Origin: Eutypella sp. D-1 | Lineage: Eukaryota > Ascomycota > Sordariomycetes > Xylariales > Diatrypaceae | Reading direction: 5' to 3' | Length of the DNA: 64,000 nucleotides | Assembly: GCA_023313575.1 (NCBI GenBank) | Contig: JAJTTP010000005.1 | Span: forward strand, 992,001 to 1,056,000 | Part shown: positions 22,040 to 33,776 of the stretch, in pieces | Layout: each line of letters starts with the position of its first letter | Position numbering within the stretch: position 1 is the stretch's first letter | Notes under the pieces: model-generated | What the model was told of the DNA's origin: nothing | The model's database searches: none | Seen by the model: the letters and a program-made list of their open reading frames with translations, nothing else | Program-made: the position numbers and the translations under genes

Positions 22040-22200
22040 AAGGTAAAATATTACGTACGGTAATATAATTACTTTAATAAAAATAATTAAACTTAAAAGC
22101 TTTATAAAAAATTTTTAAAATTAGAAATTAAATAAATAATTTATAAATTTTACCGATTTAAACCCGGTAAGTTAAAAAATTTTAAAGCGTTAACTTTTTT
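22040..22200 (+). pseudogene. Chromodomain-like C-terminal remnant
   Basis: A YYVR-x-YNYF segment followed by FYRFKPGK resembles the Y-x-V-R-W-K-G-Y...E-x-x-x-x-F-H-x-x-x-P-x-K pattern of chromoviral integrase tails. This places the element with chromoviruses, which typically read chromatin marks when choosing insertion sites. Decay makes the call tentative. Confidence 0.6.
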
Positions 22201-22266
22201 ACCGAGTTAAGTTAAAATTAATTTTATTATCGCCTGGGATGAGGTTTTTTAAAAAGAAGGAAATAA

Positions 22267-22558
22267 TATTATATAAAAGGATATCTTTATATAAAATCGG
22301 TATTATTAAAAACCTGTTAATTGCTAAAAATAAAAATAAAAATATATGGCGTTAACGGGCGTTAAAATGGATATAATAAACTGGAGATATAATTACTTTT
22401 TTTAAAATACGTACTCCGTACGATTATATATAAATACCAAACCTATCCTCTAGCCCTCTCCCAGATGGATAGAAGGGTATCGCACCCTTAAAGGACTCTA
22501 ATCAATTATTAACTGAATCTGATATACTATATCCAAGCCATAACCCCTCCTTGTCACA
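22267..22558 (+). repeat. Right (3') LTR, 292 bp
   Basis: Same length as the left LTR. Its start is mutated (TATTATATAAAAGG against TGTCACACGGGGGG) while its last about 120 bases are GC-normal and end TTGTCACA. Contains CGTACTCCGTACG at 22410-22422. The last 57 bases encode the false C-terminus of the truncated ankyrin protein on the other strand. Confidence 0.93.
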
Positions 22559-24617
22559 GCTGACTAATAGAGCAAGAGTCATCTCAAGTGTCACGGCAGA
22601 CTTCATATTTTCAGAGCGATACGAGGTCACTAATGCTGTTCTCCCTGTCCATGTAGCACGCAGAGGGTCAGCACCAGCTGCTAGTAGTAGTTGGACCTGG
22701 TGATGTGCCCCCTGATCAGCCGCATATATCAGAGGGGTAGTGTCATACGTCGTGTCACGTATATTGACATCAACGCCAGCATTGACCAAGTATTCAACGA
22801 AACCGTATTCCTTTACCAAAATGGCAAGATGAAGTGCTGTAAACCCCAAAATGGATCTCAGGTTCCTGTCAGCTCCGTTCTCAAGAAGCATGTCGATAGC
22901 TGCGAGGCTTTCAGGGGAGAATCCGTTCAGTATAACCAAGTGCATAGGAGCGAGCCCAGTTTCATCCATTGTGTTCAGAGAATCTGGTGCAAGAATAATA
23001 GCGGTGCTCAAATCTAGCTTCGTTGTACCCTTGATAACGTTGTGCACAAGTGTTGAACTGGTGTCTCCTTGCACTTCAGCATTGGCAATCTGTTTACACA
23101 AATCGTAACCTTGCCAGCATTTATTATCGTTGCGTCTCAAATATAACGACAATCTTGCTTGTAAAGTTGGCGAGCTTCTTATGTTAACTACTTCGCTAGA
23201 CGTAAAAAGCGGCATGCGGGCAGAAAACTTACACCTCGTTCGCACCGCAATGTGGTATGTCTGTTCTGAAATTGGCAAGGAATTCCGCTATATCCCATGC
23301 CCCCACGACCATGGCTAGCTGTTTGAGCGTCATCAGCGATTTCCTCGGAAATCTTTCCATTTCTATGCTTACAAAAAGGAGGCCGGTACCTCTTTCATTA
23401 ATGTCCATAGGCGAAGCCTTGCCAGTTGAGAACAAATATTTTATTCTTTCCTTTGCGTTGTTCATAGCAGCTAGCATAGCTGGGCTACTAATCGAAACCA
23501 CTCGTGGAAAGTCAATCTGTAAACCTAGACTCGCCGAATTCATAGTCGAAAGGGATACATGAATGGCGCGGTTCACGATCCACGAAGGGAATATATACTG
23601 AAGTTTCACTGACTTCTTGGACACCCGTCGACATGTTGACAGCGTACACGATGGCTTCGTCCACATTGGAATTGGATACATATTGTATGCAAGCAATAAT
23701 CTCCCGGCAAGGCGAGACATGAAATCTGTACTCTGATAGGTTTGGGTCTTGTGGCATCGGCACTTGCACGATCGTGGACATTGACCCTGAACCAGAGCTT
23801 GAAGTTGGTACGCCTTGGGCTGGCTTGTTGTACAAGCTCTGGAGCTTAAACTGGACTGCGCTCGTGTGTCCCCGCACCTCTTTTTGGCGGGTGGTTCCAA
23901 TGAAGATCGTTCTATTATGGGCGTGTTCCTTGATGTTCCCGTTCTACCGTGGGTGTCGATTGCTGGCACTGTTGGGGCTTGTACTGGACGGTTTTGTAGG
24001 ATTGGTTTCAGCCCAGACTGGATCTGGACGATAAGGTGTCCATGAGTCGAGCTAGATATCCAGGTTAGTTGGCTTCTGAACCTTTCTTTGAGTGTAGCCT
24101 ACGTTTGTTTCAATTGCAACAGTTGAAGTGCTTCAAGTAGAGGCGATCGAGCCCGGCGCAAGGCCTCCCTCTGCTGCTGTATCTGCTCCTTCTCCCAAAG
24201 CCACTTAAGTTTTCGGATACGGAGGTGGCCGCTGCTATCAGAGCCCCGTGCTTCGCTTGCAAACTTCTCCGCCACTCCTTTGAGTTCTGTTATACGAGTC
24301 CCAAGGCCGTCAACCGCCCTCATCACGTAACCCAGGTCATTGTTTCTATGCGCCGATGTAGGGGCAGTACTTTCGACCAGATAGTTATGCACGACTGTGA
24401 GGTAGGCTTGGGCCCCTTCTAGCTAGACATCGGTAAGGTGTCAACTAATATACACTCTACGGCTCAACGCGGCTCACTCTCGCACCTCATTTAGAAGGTC
24501 ATAGAACTCGGTTGGCGCCTTCGACAAGCTTGCAATGACCTGAGAGGCTTTAAAGATAGTAGCCGTCGCCTGGCACAGAGCAATGACGCTTGCGATGGTG
24601 GACAACGGGTCGGCCAT
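22502..24617 (-). pseudogene. 5' part of transposon-split STAND-type ankyrin-repeat gene
   Basis: Exons (minus) 24617-24486, 24422-24103, 24051-23233 and 23174 onward; all junctions keep frame. The first about 45 residues (MADPLSTIASVIALCQATATI) match the fungal N-terminal domain found on NLR/STAND-like proteins. A coiled helical region (LGTRITELKGVAEKFASEA), a CxCRCH-type Cys cluster with a downstream FPSW segment, and ankyrin repeats (NGADRNLRSILGFTALHLAI, GVDVNIRD, LLAAGADPL) follow. The intact gene would encode 817 aa; the LTR now truncates it at 647 aa, the last about 18 from LTR sequence, unless spliced around. No NACHT/NB-ARC motif is visible, so it is an ankyrin relative of heterokaryon-incompatibility/NLR-type proteins. 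A role in non-self recognition is inference. Confidence 0.82.
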
Positions 24618-25302
24618 GTCTTCGTCTTTCAACGCGTAGCAAGGGCTGTTCTAGAAGGTAGGATATGATCAGAAAAGGATCTAGGGTGTGCCAAATATCT
24701 GTGAATAGGAGATGAGGGGAGTATAATACTGGGTCAGTCTAAAGGGAACCCTCCCCCCAACCCCCGCCCCCCCAAAAACGTCTGTCCGCCCCGAGGAGTA
24801 GGCAGTGCTGGCTGCCTCACAGAAGGCTGGATGCCATTGGACGTCATACTCCGAACTGGGCTGTGATGCTATGCAGTTGGTGGATTGATTGCAACCTTCC
24901 TATGCGAGATGCATATTCTACTGCAAATCCGGTGTTAACCAGTATAGGCATAGTAAGACCTGCGGCCTAATGCAGTATGTCCCCAGCCAAAACTTCAATT
25001 TACGTACAGTTTGGACGTAAGTGCAGGATGATGATTCTTGTTATGTCATCGCCCCAATGCGTGAGTTGGATGCCTTCAGTCTCAACCCTCATTTTACTTG
25101 GTTTTAGTCTAGTTCTATACCTGAACTCTTATGGAGAACCGCTATCCAGTGAGGCCACCAACGCGATTTAGCCTGCAATGCGGCGTTTCGTGACATTTTC
25201 AGATGTATCCAGGTCCCGCCGCAAGGACCGGGAAAGCTCGCCAGGCATTCTATACCCCCGACCTGCCACTTAACTCCACGATTCCAACTCCACAGGCCAG
25301 AT
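24618..25302. other. Intergenic region with poly-C tract
   Basis: 685 bases upstream of the ankyrin gene and downstream of spermidine synthase, both on the minus strand. Contains C-rich runs at about 24750-24773 and no credible gene. Confidence 0.5.
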
Positions 25303-26704
<1,402 letters not shown>

Positions 26705-29626
26705 CCTGCGACCGGGGGTTAATGATCACCGTCAGGGATAGAAGGGGGTTGCTATTTACTTGAAATATGATCGCGAATAACGACTCCTCTGGTGAAAGTA
26801 TGGGAGACAGTTAGTTAAATATCGAGGTCTTGCTTTCCGACCCGAAGAAACAAGATCGTGGTAAACCTGCCCGACAAAATAAAATTTTCGAGATGAGGGG
26901 TGGATTACTCGCAGCAGAGAACCGCTATGCATGGTTAATTACATTACATACAGTAGTTGCAAAAAAATTGTACGACTAGAAAGCCTTGGGAGCTACCCGA
27001 TTTATGCCTAATAGGGCAGATAAGGGGAAGGATAAGAGATGCAGTTCGACACTATGTACCTAAGTATTACCTAAAATCTAATAAATACATGTACTGACTG
27101 AGGGTTTTGTTGGTATTGAGGAATTTGCATCTAACAGATCCGTCTGTTTCTCCAGGGCTCCCCGAGTAGCACGGAGGTAACTTGGTTGCTTGGGTGCCTG
27201 CCTACCTAAAGACCCGGAGCCGTTCGCGTTGAATCGTACGTCAAGCTCTGGCATAAAGTGATACGTAGTAATTAGGCGCGAACTTCAATCTACCGAACGT
27301 CTGGCACGATGCATCACTGAACCACCCTGGGATCGCCGAATCGGTACCACTTGCTGAAGTATTCCAGGGTATGGCCGGGGTTGTAATCGCCGGGACCACC
27401 TCCGGTATTACCGCTAGTCATAAACAGGGAACGCCGATTGGACTGCAATACTAAGAGACAGGCAGCGGCATACATAGATCCCTCGCGATAACGACGCCTT
27501 TCCATAAAACGAAACGCAAGTGGGATTTGGTTTATTTTGTTTTCCTTCTGGTCTTCGCGAAAGTCCACTTTATCAGGGCTCCCTGTCGCCTTTGCGCCAC
27601 TAATATGCCGTTATCCCGGGCATTACCCCCTGAAGACCCTGGACTGAATAAGGAACACGCTGCATCCGAATATTTTATATGCTTTGCTTGATGGACACGG
27701 CGATCCCTCGGCGGCATGGATCTTTGGAAGGTTGGAAGTGAAAGAAGGAAAAAATGGAATATCAAGATAATTTTATAGACGCCAATTTGCAATCCGGTGA
27801 TTGGGAACCGCAGCCCACTGTAACACGAGATCTCGCGCGTCAGGCCAAAGTCCAAGGACAATCTCTCCCACGCTCGGGCCCGACTGGCTGGCTAGCTGGC
27901 TCACCCTGGCCGGGTCGGGCATTGAAGGGGCTCTGTGTCGATCTGGGCGTCGACCGTAGAGACGGTAGGCTGAAGCTATATATTTTGTGCAAGGTATGAA
28001 GCACGACCGTGGGCCCTATGTGAAAAAGTTATACTGACTTTCATTGTCCCAACACCTCTATGGTTGGGCTAGTTGAGAGGGGCATCTGACTAAGCCTTGA
28101 CGTCCATGAACATTGAAAATGCCTGCGCCGTCGCGTGTTTACCTAGTACATATATAGCTCCTGTTATAGTGTATGCTCAGCTTCAGTGGGTTTCAATGTC
28201 ATTCTCATATAAGTGGTCCCCTATACAAATTGGCAGTATGATGCTAGGCTATCTACGACACAAACCATTAGGTATCATATGCATATGATTGAAGGTTCAG
28301 CCCTAGCTGTGGTTGAGTAGAGTCTGGGCAATGTACTATGTATGTTGTATATTTCAAAGGAGTGAGCCTTTTGACCATTGAAGATAGATGATCCCCTGCA
28401 TGCACCCATCCATCCACGAGACAGAGAGACAGATCTATGAAATCGCGTTCGAGTACGGAGCGTAAGTGATCTTCTTACTTATACATTGACATGACCAAGT
28501 AGTTACTCCATAGCCTGTAGAAACACAGGGTCTCCACTATGTACAGGAAACGTCGGTCTACCTTGTGGATTTGATCATCTCATCTAGAGCTACCAATGGA
28601 CCATTGTTTAAACCGACAGGCCAGTGATAATCCTTCCTTCTTGTCTCCTATCAGCCTATGTAACGCAACTGGTATGCATGCTGGCATGTTCCCCGATCAT
28701 TACCACGTTTCAGCGTCGACACCTAGCTCGAACAGGAGCCCCACCACCCCGACGCCGCCGGCCACGTTTTTCTTCGGGATCATGTTGCCCTGCCTGCTCA
28801 GGTCTCTTCCCCGACTGGATGAGTGGCTGACTAACCCGGCATGTACCTACTCAAGTACAACAAAGTAGGTAGGAGTAAAGGAATTTGCCTTGCTCACATT
28901 GGACGCCCGACCGGAGACGACGACTTGCTGCTCGGATTGGGCCGGCCCAACCAGCTTGCTTACCTTACCGTCTTCAATTCCCTTGTGAGGCAGCTCACTA
29001 GGCATTTTGGGTAAACGATCCATACCTTATCAGGTAGTAATGAGGGCAGGACTGGCTCGATTGGATACAGGGGTCTTCGGGTCGTAGCTTATAACGGGGA
29101 TATCCATCATTTAAGGGGCTGTGGGGTCGTCGGCGATAGGCGAGGATTCCCTGGACTTGTAGTGGCTCGCGCAATGAAGGTTTGTCTTTTGTCTTAGCTT
29201 GTAGTGCAGGGTCCGGGGCTGAAGAAAGCTTGTCGATGGCAGTCGAATTGTTTGTATCGATAGAAACATGCCTCCACACTTCACAGACACACACACACAA
29301 TCATTCTGACAGAAGAATCAAGTCAACAATCCCGGTTATATACCCTTCCAAACCCCTCCACTGAGTAGATATATAAGCAGAGTAAGCAGCGCAAGGTAGT
29401 ATAGCGGCGTATAACAGCGGGTGATATCGCGGAAAGACACCTACCCAAGAGAGGTGATTTGCCGCGCAAACCTAGGTAGAGTTGCACTGCTAGCCCCAGG
29501 CTGCATAACGAACGATGGGGTAAGTGGTAGGTGAGAAAAAGGCGAACCAGATATTGTATGAACGAGACTTCGAGTAGGGCCGACCATAGACTCAAAAAAA
29601 AAGAATTCGATGGTTTTTGCTTGCTT

Positions 29627-29644
29627 GGCTGGCTGGCTGGCTGG
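29627..29644. repeat. (GGCT)n microsatellite
   Basis: Four to five GGCT units in tandem, intergenic. Confidence 0.8.
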
Positions 29645-31686
29645 TAAGCCGTTTGCAAAATCCGTTGAGCCCTACGGTGGGCGAGCCTTTCTCTTCGAGG
29701 ATCTTACTGCTTACCCCCCAATCTCAACTCTTGAGTCACATCCGCGGGCTACGTCGTACTTTGGTAATACATGCGAGAGCCTAATTACCTGCATAGGAGA
29801 TTCCTGTGCGCACCGGTTTCTTGCTAACAGGCTATTAGTGCCCGAGCGCACAGACGACGATGCCTACCGTAGATAATTTAGGTGGTCACTAAATACCATG
29901 GTGTGCTGATGTCGAGATATATAGTGGTGGTTGTCGTTAATAACGTCACTTTTTCCCACGTTCCTACCAGTATATAATCAGTCTAGCAGCAAGCCCTTAG
30001 TTCGCAGGCTCGGCAGTAGACGTGCTACTAAAACTATGTAGGTATATAGTAAGGCACTTATGCCGATCTACTTCGTTGGTTTGTTCCAAGGTCGACGGAT
30101 CGCCATATAGCTAAGTGGGAAAAACGGTGGGAAAATTGTTTCAAAAAGCACGAAGGGCGTTAAATGAGAAATCGTTAATGCGCGTGCCGCTCCCGACGGA
30201 GCCAGCGGAGGCGGTGGCGTTTAACTACAGGGAACCTCACCTACAGCTAGGGCCTGGGGAAACTCCCAAAGTTCGAAGGGAACGGTGCTAGGTAGGGAAA
30301 TATATATCCGTGGATGGATGGGACTGAGGTCTGTATATCCAAAGTCCTCCCGAGGCCCATTATACTCCCTAAATATAACCGCCTACAAAATAGGGTTTAG
30401 CGATAGTATATCTATGCAGGATGTAGGCAAGCTCTAAACACTTCAGCTACCTAGGTAGGTACCTAGGTAATAAAACCATGGATCCTAGTAGGACGAGACT
30501 CTCATATTCCAAACACTGCAAATGATGCGGGTATGCACCTGGGCATGTACTATTCACATCTGAGCTGAGAACCGCGTTAGCCATATATAGAGGTGTTCTA
30601 AAGTGTGTTCCCACTTTCTACTGGAAGGGGATCGAATTGAAGGTGCGTGTAGTGTATTATGTACATATAACATAAAAGACGGCTAAACATTTGGGCAGCC
30701 GGGGCTCGACCTTACCTAACTAGCTCGTAAGTACTTTTATGTACATATAACTAGAGTAGCAACAACCCTGGAACCGCAGAAGACGTAGAATTAAGTCGTC
30801 TTACTGCATGTAAGTATAGAGAAATTGAGACAGAGGTAGCGCTAATTGTTAACGAAACATACGCCGGTACTTACATCTACTTATCTGGGTACTTTACCAG
30901 GTCATATGCAAGAGCGAATGAATATGCCTATTTGTAGTATCATTGGGGTGGGCATCGGGATCCGCCCAATACACATAGGCAAATTACCCAGACTCTACCT
31001 ACCAGCTAGGGAGGTACCTAGGTAGGTTCTAGTAAGGAGGTATCCAGCAAGTATCCCCTTAGACCCGTACGTCCTCCTATACTACGGGCTCTGACAGCTC
31101 TAAGCGGGCTCCCTTGTCTTAGGCAGGTACTACTCTTACTCTAGGTAAGTAGCTGTAATTTTCCTCTCTTCTCCCAAGTCCCCAGTTCAAGGTTTCGTTC
31201 TGTTAATTCTTTTCTTCCAAATCAATTGTTCCAATTGTTTCCAATTGTTCTAATTCCATATTCCCATTCCCCTCTCTCCCCCCCTTTTAAAGAAACGGAG
31301 GTGCAGTTTCACACTGCCACCATTAAACTAGCCTTGGAAATATCAGCCCTACTTACTTACCTAGGTACCTAGTTCATATCTCACGCGAACCCTAGAGATT
31401 GGGGGTTAAAGCTTTCCAAACATCACAAAAGCAACTAGTATATATCACACAGTACGAGCGAGGAAAGCAAGAGGAAATCAGGAGACCAGGCGACCAAAAG
31501 ACAGGCCCGTGGTCAGACAGAATTACAAGACAAACAGGCCTACCTGGAAACAGCAGCCTGATGACAACCTACAATTGAGAGAAACTACTACCGTAGGGAT
31601 CGGGATTCGGACAGGGCCTTCGTTCTACTATCCTCTACCATCCTCTACCTACATCTGGCCCCCCCTAACCTGGAATAATAACTCTC

Positions 31687-31745
31687 TACCACCTACCTAC
31701 ATTCACCTACCTACGTACCTACCTACGTACCTACCTACCTGCATG
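31687..31745. repeat. (CTAC)n imperfect tandem repeat
   Basis: About a dozen CTAC units, some separated by GTAC, about 410 bases upstream of the G-alpha start codon. Related in sequence to the dispersed TACCTA motif. Confidence 0.85.
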
Positions 31746-31852
31746 TAGAGGACCGACGACCCCGACTGCTGTTTACGATACCAATACGACGCTGATCCGC
31801 CCATCACCCATCAGTTGTCATACCTATTACGGGGAATAAGCATCGCTTGCCA

Positions 31853-31868
31853 CCCCCCCCCCCCCCCC
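31853..31868. repeat. Poly-C tract (16 C)
   Basis: Sixteen consecutive C residues in the presumed upstream region or 5' leader of the G-alpha gene. Such tracts are length-unstable and prone to sequencing error. Confidence 0.9.
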
Positions 31869-32153
31869 AAACGAGGCTTTGCTGCGCTTAAGCTTCTCTA
31901 TGTTTCTTTCCATCACCGCTTTCTCCTCATACCAATAATACCATCAGCAACATCACCCGGGCTTCATTCACCCGTTCCAACTCACCATTTCTATTGCTGC
32001 CCTCTCTCGGTGAGGCTTACTAACTACAAAACGCCCGAAATCCCCTCTCTCGGCGCCCCTTCTATTTTCCATTCGGCCATTCATTTCGGGCGGTTACATT
32101 TTTTTACAGTTTTTTTTTTCTACGACGCAACGTTTTAACAAGCGCTGCCCAAG

Positions 32154-33776
32154 ATGTGTTTCGGCAGCAGGAAATCCGATGAGGAGGGCATGGCCCGGTC
32201 CCGAGAGCTCGACAAGGTCATACGCCAAGATGAGAAGCGCATGTCGAGAGAGGTGAAGCTTCTCCTGTTAGGTAAGTCTCGATTGTTCTGTCGCATCGAA
32301 CGTTCTCGATCCACGTACACGAACTGTCTCAGTCTTAAACCGAGCGACAAACGGTGCCATTTCGAGAGAAAAAAAAGGAAGAAAAAATACACCACAACTA
32401 TAAATAATTGATTAAAAGAGGTATACCGCCAAGTATACCGCGAAGAATACTAACCATGTCTGCCGATACACAGGTGCCGGAGAATCGGGCAAGTCGACGG
32501 TCCTTAAGCAGATGCGGCTGATATACGCGCAAGGCTTCAGCAAGAGCGAGAAGCTTGAATGGAAGCCCGTAATATTCAACAATGTCGTCCAATCCATGCG
32601 AGTCATCTTTGACGCGATGCACGATTGCGGTATCGAATTCGAGAATAAGGACAACGAGGTAAGCAGTCGTCGAATATATATGTCCCTTGTGTTGGTGTTG
32701 GGCACAACGCGGACGCGCAAATAAGAGACCACCCACCGTTTCTCTATGTCTTGCTGAGATCGTCATCGTCATCGTCATCGTCGTCGTCATCATCGATCTC
32801 GTACAAGATCACCCACAGCCATATGATATCTATTCCTGCCCTTTACTACGCAAGGGAGCGCGCTGATTTTCTAATGCGAATGAACAGAAGAACCAAGCTA
32901 TTGCTCAAGTAGATTATGAGATATCGCCCAATGACCCACTACCTCCCGAGTACCTCGACCCCTTAAAGTCCCTATGGGCCGATGCTGGTGTACAGAAGGC
33001 CATTCTCAAGGGCAACGAATACGCTCTCCACGACAACCTTGCATAGTGCGTTCCCAGGCAGTCGAACTGATGGATATGGCTCCCCGTATGTGACTAACGA
33101 TTCTCAAGTTTTTGCGATGATCTCGACCGTCTTTGGCAGAAGGGCTATGTCCCGACAGACCAGGATCTTCTGCAGTCGCGATTAAAGACGACCGGTATTA
33201 CCGAGACGGTCTTCGACTTGGGCCAGCTGACGTACCGGATGTTCGATGTCGGTGGCCAGCGATCCGAACGGAAGAAGTGGATACACTGTTTCGAGAACGT
33301 CAACTGTCTTATGTTCCTCGTCGCGATCAGTGGATACGACCAGTGCTTGGTAGAGGATAAGGACGGCGTAAGTTTTCACTCCGTAACTAACCTACGAATG
33401 GATTGCATTATATTCTAACATAGTCTCAAAGAACCAAATGAACGAGGCGCTGATGCTTTGGGAATCCATTGCCAACTCGCATTGGTTCTCCAAGTCGGCC
33501 CTTATCCTCTTCCTCAACAAGATGGACCTGTTCAAAGAAAAGATCGCAGTCAGTCCCATCACCGCGCACGGCTTCGTGGACTACCAGGGCCCCGCAGACG
33601 ACTGGAAGCAGGCCAGCAAATACTTCATGGACAAGTTCCGGGCACTGAACCGAAACCCCGAGAAGGAAATTTATGGGCATTTCACGAATGCCACTGATAC
33701 GAACCTCTTGAAGATTACGATGGGCTCTGTGCAGGATATGATTATCCAACGCAACCTGAAGCAGCTGATACTGTGA
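32154..33776 (+). CDS. gna-2: Heterotrimeric G-protein alpha subunit, fungal group II (GNA-2/GanA type)
   Basis: Membrane-associated GTPase switch coupling surface receptors to downstream signalling. Exons 32154-32271, 32474-32658, 32888-33045, 33109-33367 and 33432-33776 give 354 aa. GTPase motifs in order: G1 GAGESGKST (residues 40-48), switch I with Arg in RLKTTGIT, switch [14 protein letters not shown] with the catalytic Gln, NKMD, and TNATDT for the TCAT box. The N-terminus [11 protein letters not shown] has Cys2 but no Gly2, so palmitoylation but not N-myristoylation is expected. The C-terminus RNLKQLIL lacks the Cys at -4 targeted by pertussis toxin. The MCFG start and this tail match group II rather than group I (GNA-1) or III (GNA-3). 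Intron 2 contains a (CGTCAT)n repeat. Confidence 0.94.
32761..32796. repeat. (CGTCAT)n/(CGT)n microsatellite in G-alpha intron 2
   Basis: About 36 bases of imperfect trinucleotide repeat within the 229-nt intron between exons 2 and 3 of the G-alpha gene. Confidence 0.85.

Larger units (their letters stand above)
15023..22558 (+). mobile_element. Full-length RIP-mutated Ty3/gypsy LTR retrotransposon (chromovirus-like), 7,536 bp
   Basis: Bounded by two 292-bp direct repeats (15023-15314 and 22267-22558) with TG...CA ends and flanked by GCTGA duplications. A purine-rich tract (AAAAAGAAGGAAA, near 22251-22263) stands just left of the right LTR, so the element is in plus orientation. The decayed interior still shows, in order, reverse transcriptase, RNase H, integrase and a chromodomain-like end, the Ty3/gypsy order with a C-terminal chromodomain. 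The gag/protease region (about 15315-19600) is too decayed to delimit. Almost all changes look like C-to-T/G-to-A, giving extreme AT content; the element must be dead. A second transposon family is nested at 16136-16988. It lies inside, and opposite in sense to, the ankyrin gene. Confidence 0.93.
26705..32153. other. Long gene-poor divergent intergenic region (5.4 kb)
   Basis: Separates the divergent starts of spermidine synthase (-) and the G-alpha gene (+). It has only short frames, none with a recognisable family. It is dotted with simple repeats (29284-29299 CA, 29627-29644 GGCT, 31687-31745 CTAC, 31853-31868 poly-C) and clusters of TACCTAGGTA-type palindromes near 30449-30471, 31003-31027 and 31350-31372. 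Base composition is ordinary rather than RIP-like. It could hide a non-coding RNA or a degenerate gene, but nothing can be supported. Confidence 0.5.

Noticed and set aside
15100..22440. AT-rich block as centromere, mitochondrial insert or isochore
   Set aside because: Equal-length LTRs, target-site duplication and decayed RT/RNase H/integrase show it is a RIP-mutated retrotransposon.
27314..27568. 84-codon minus-strand frame ending in an orderly Gly/Pro/aromatic segment
   Set aside because: The last 35 residues look protein-like, but there is no supporting neighbour exon or recognisable family.
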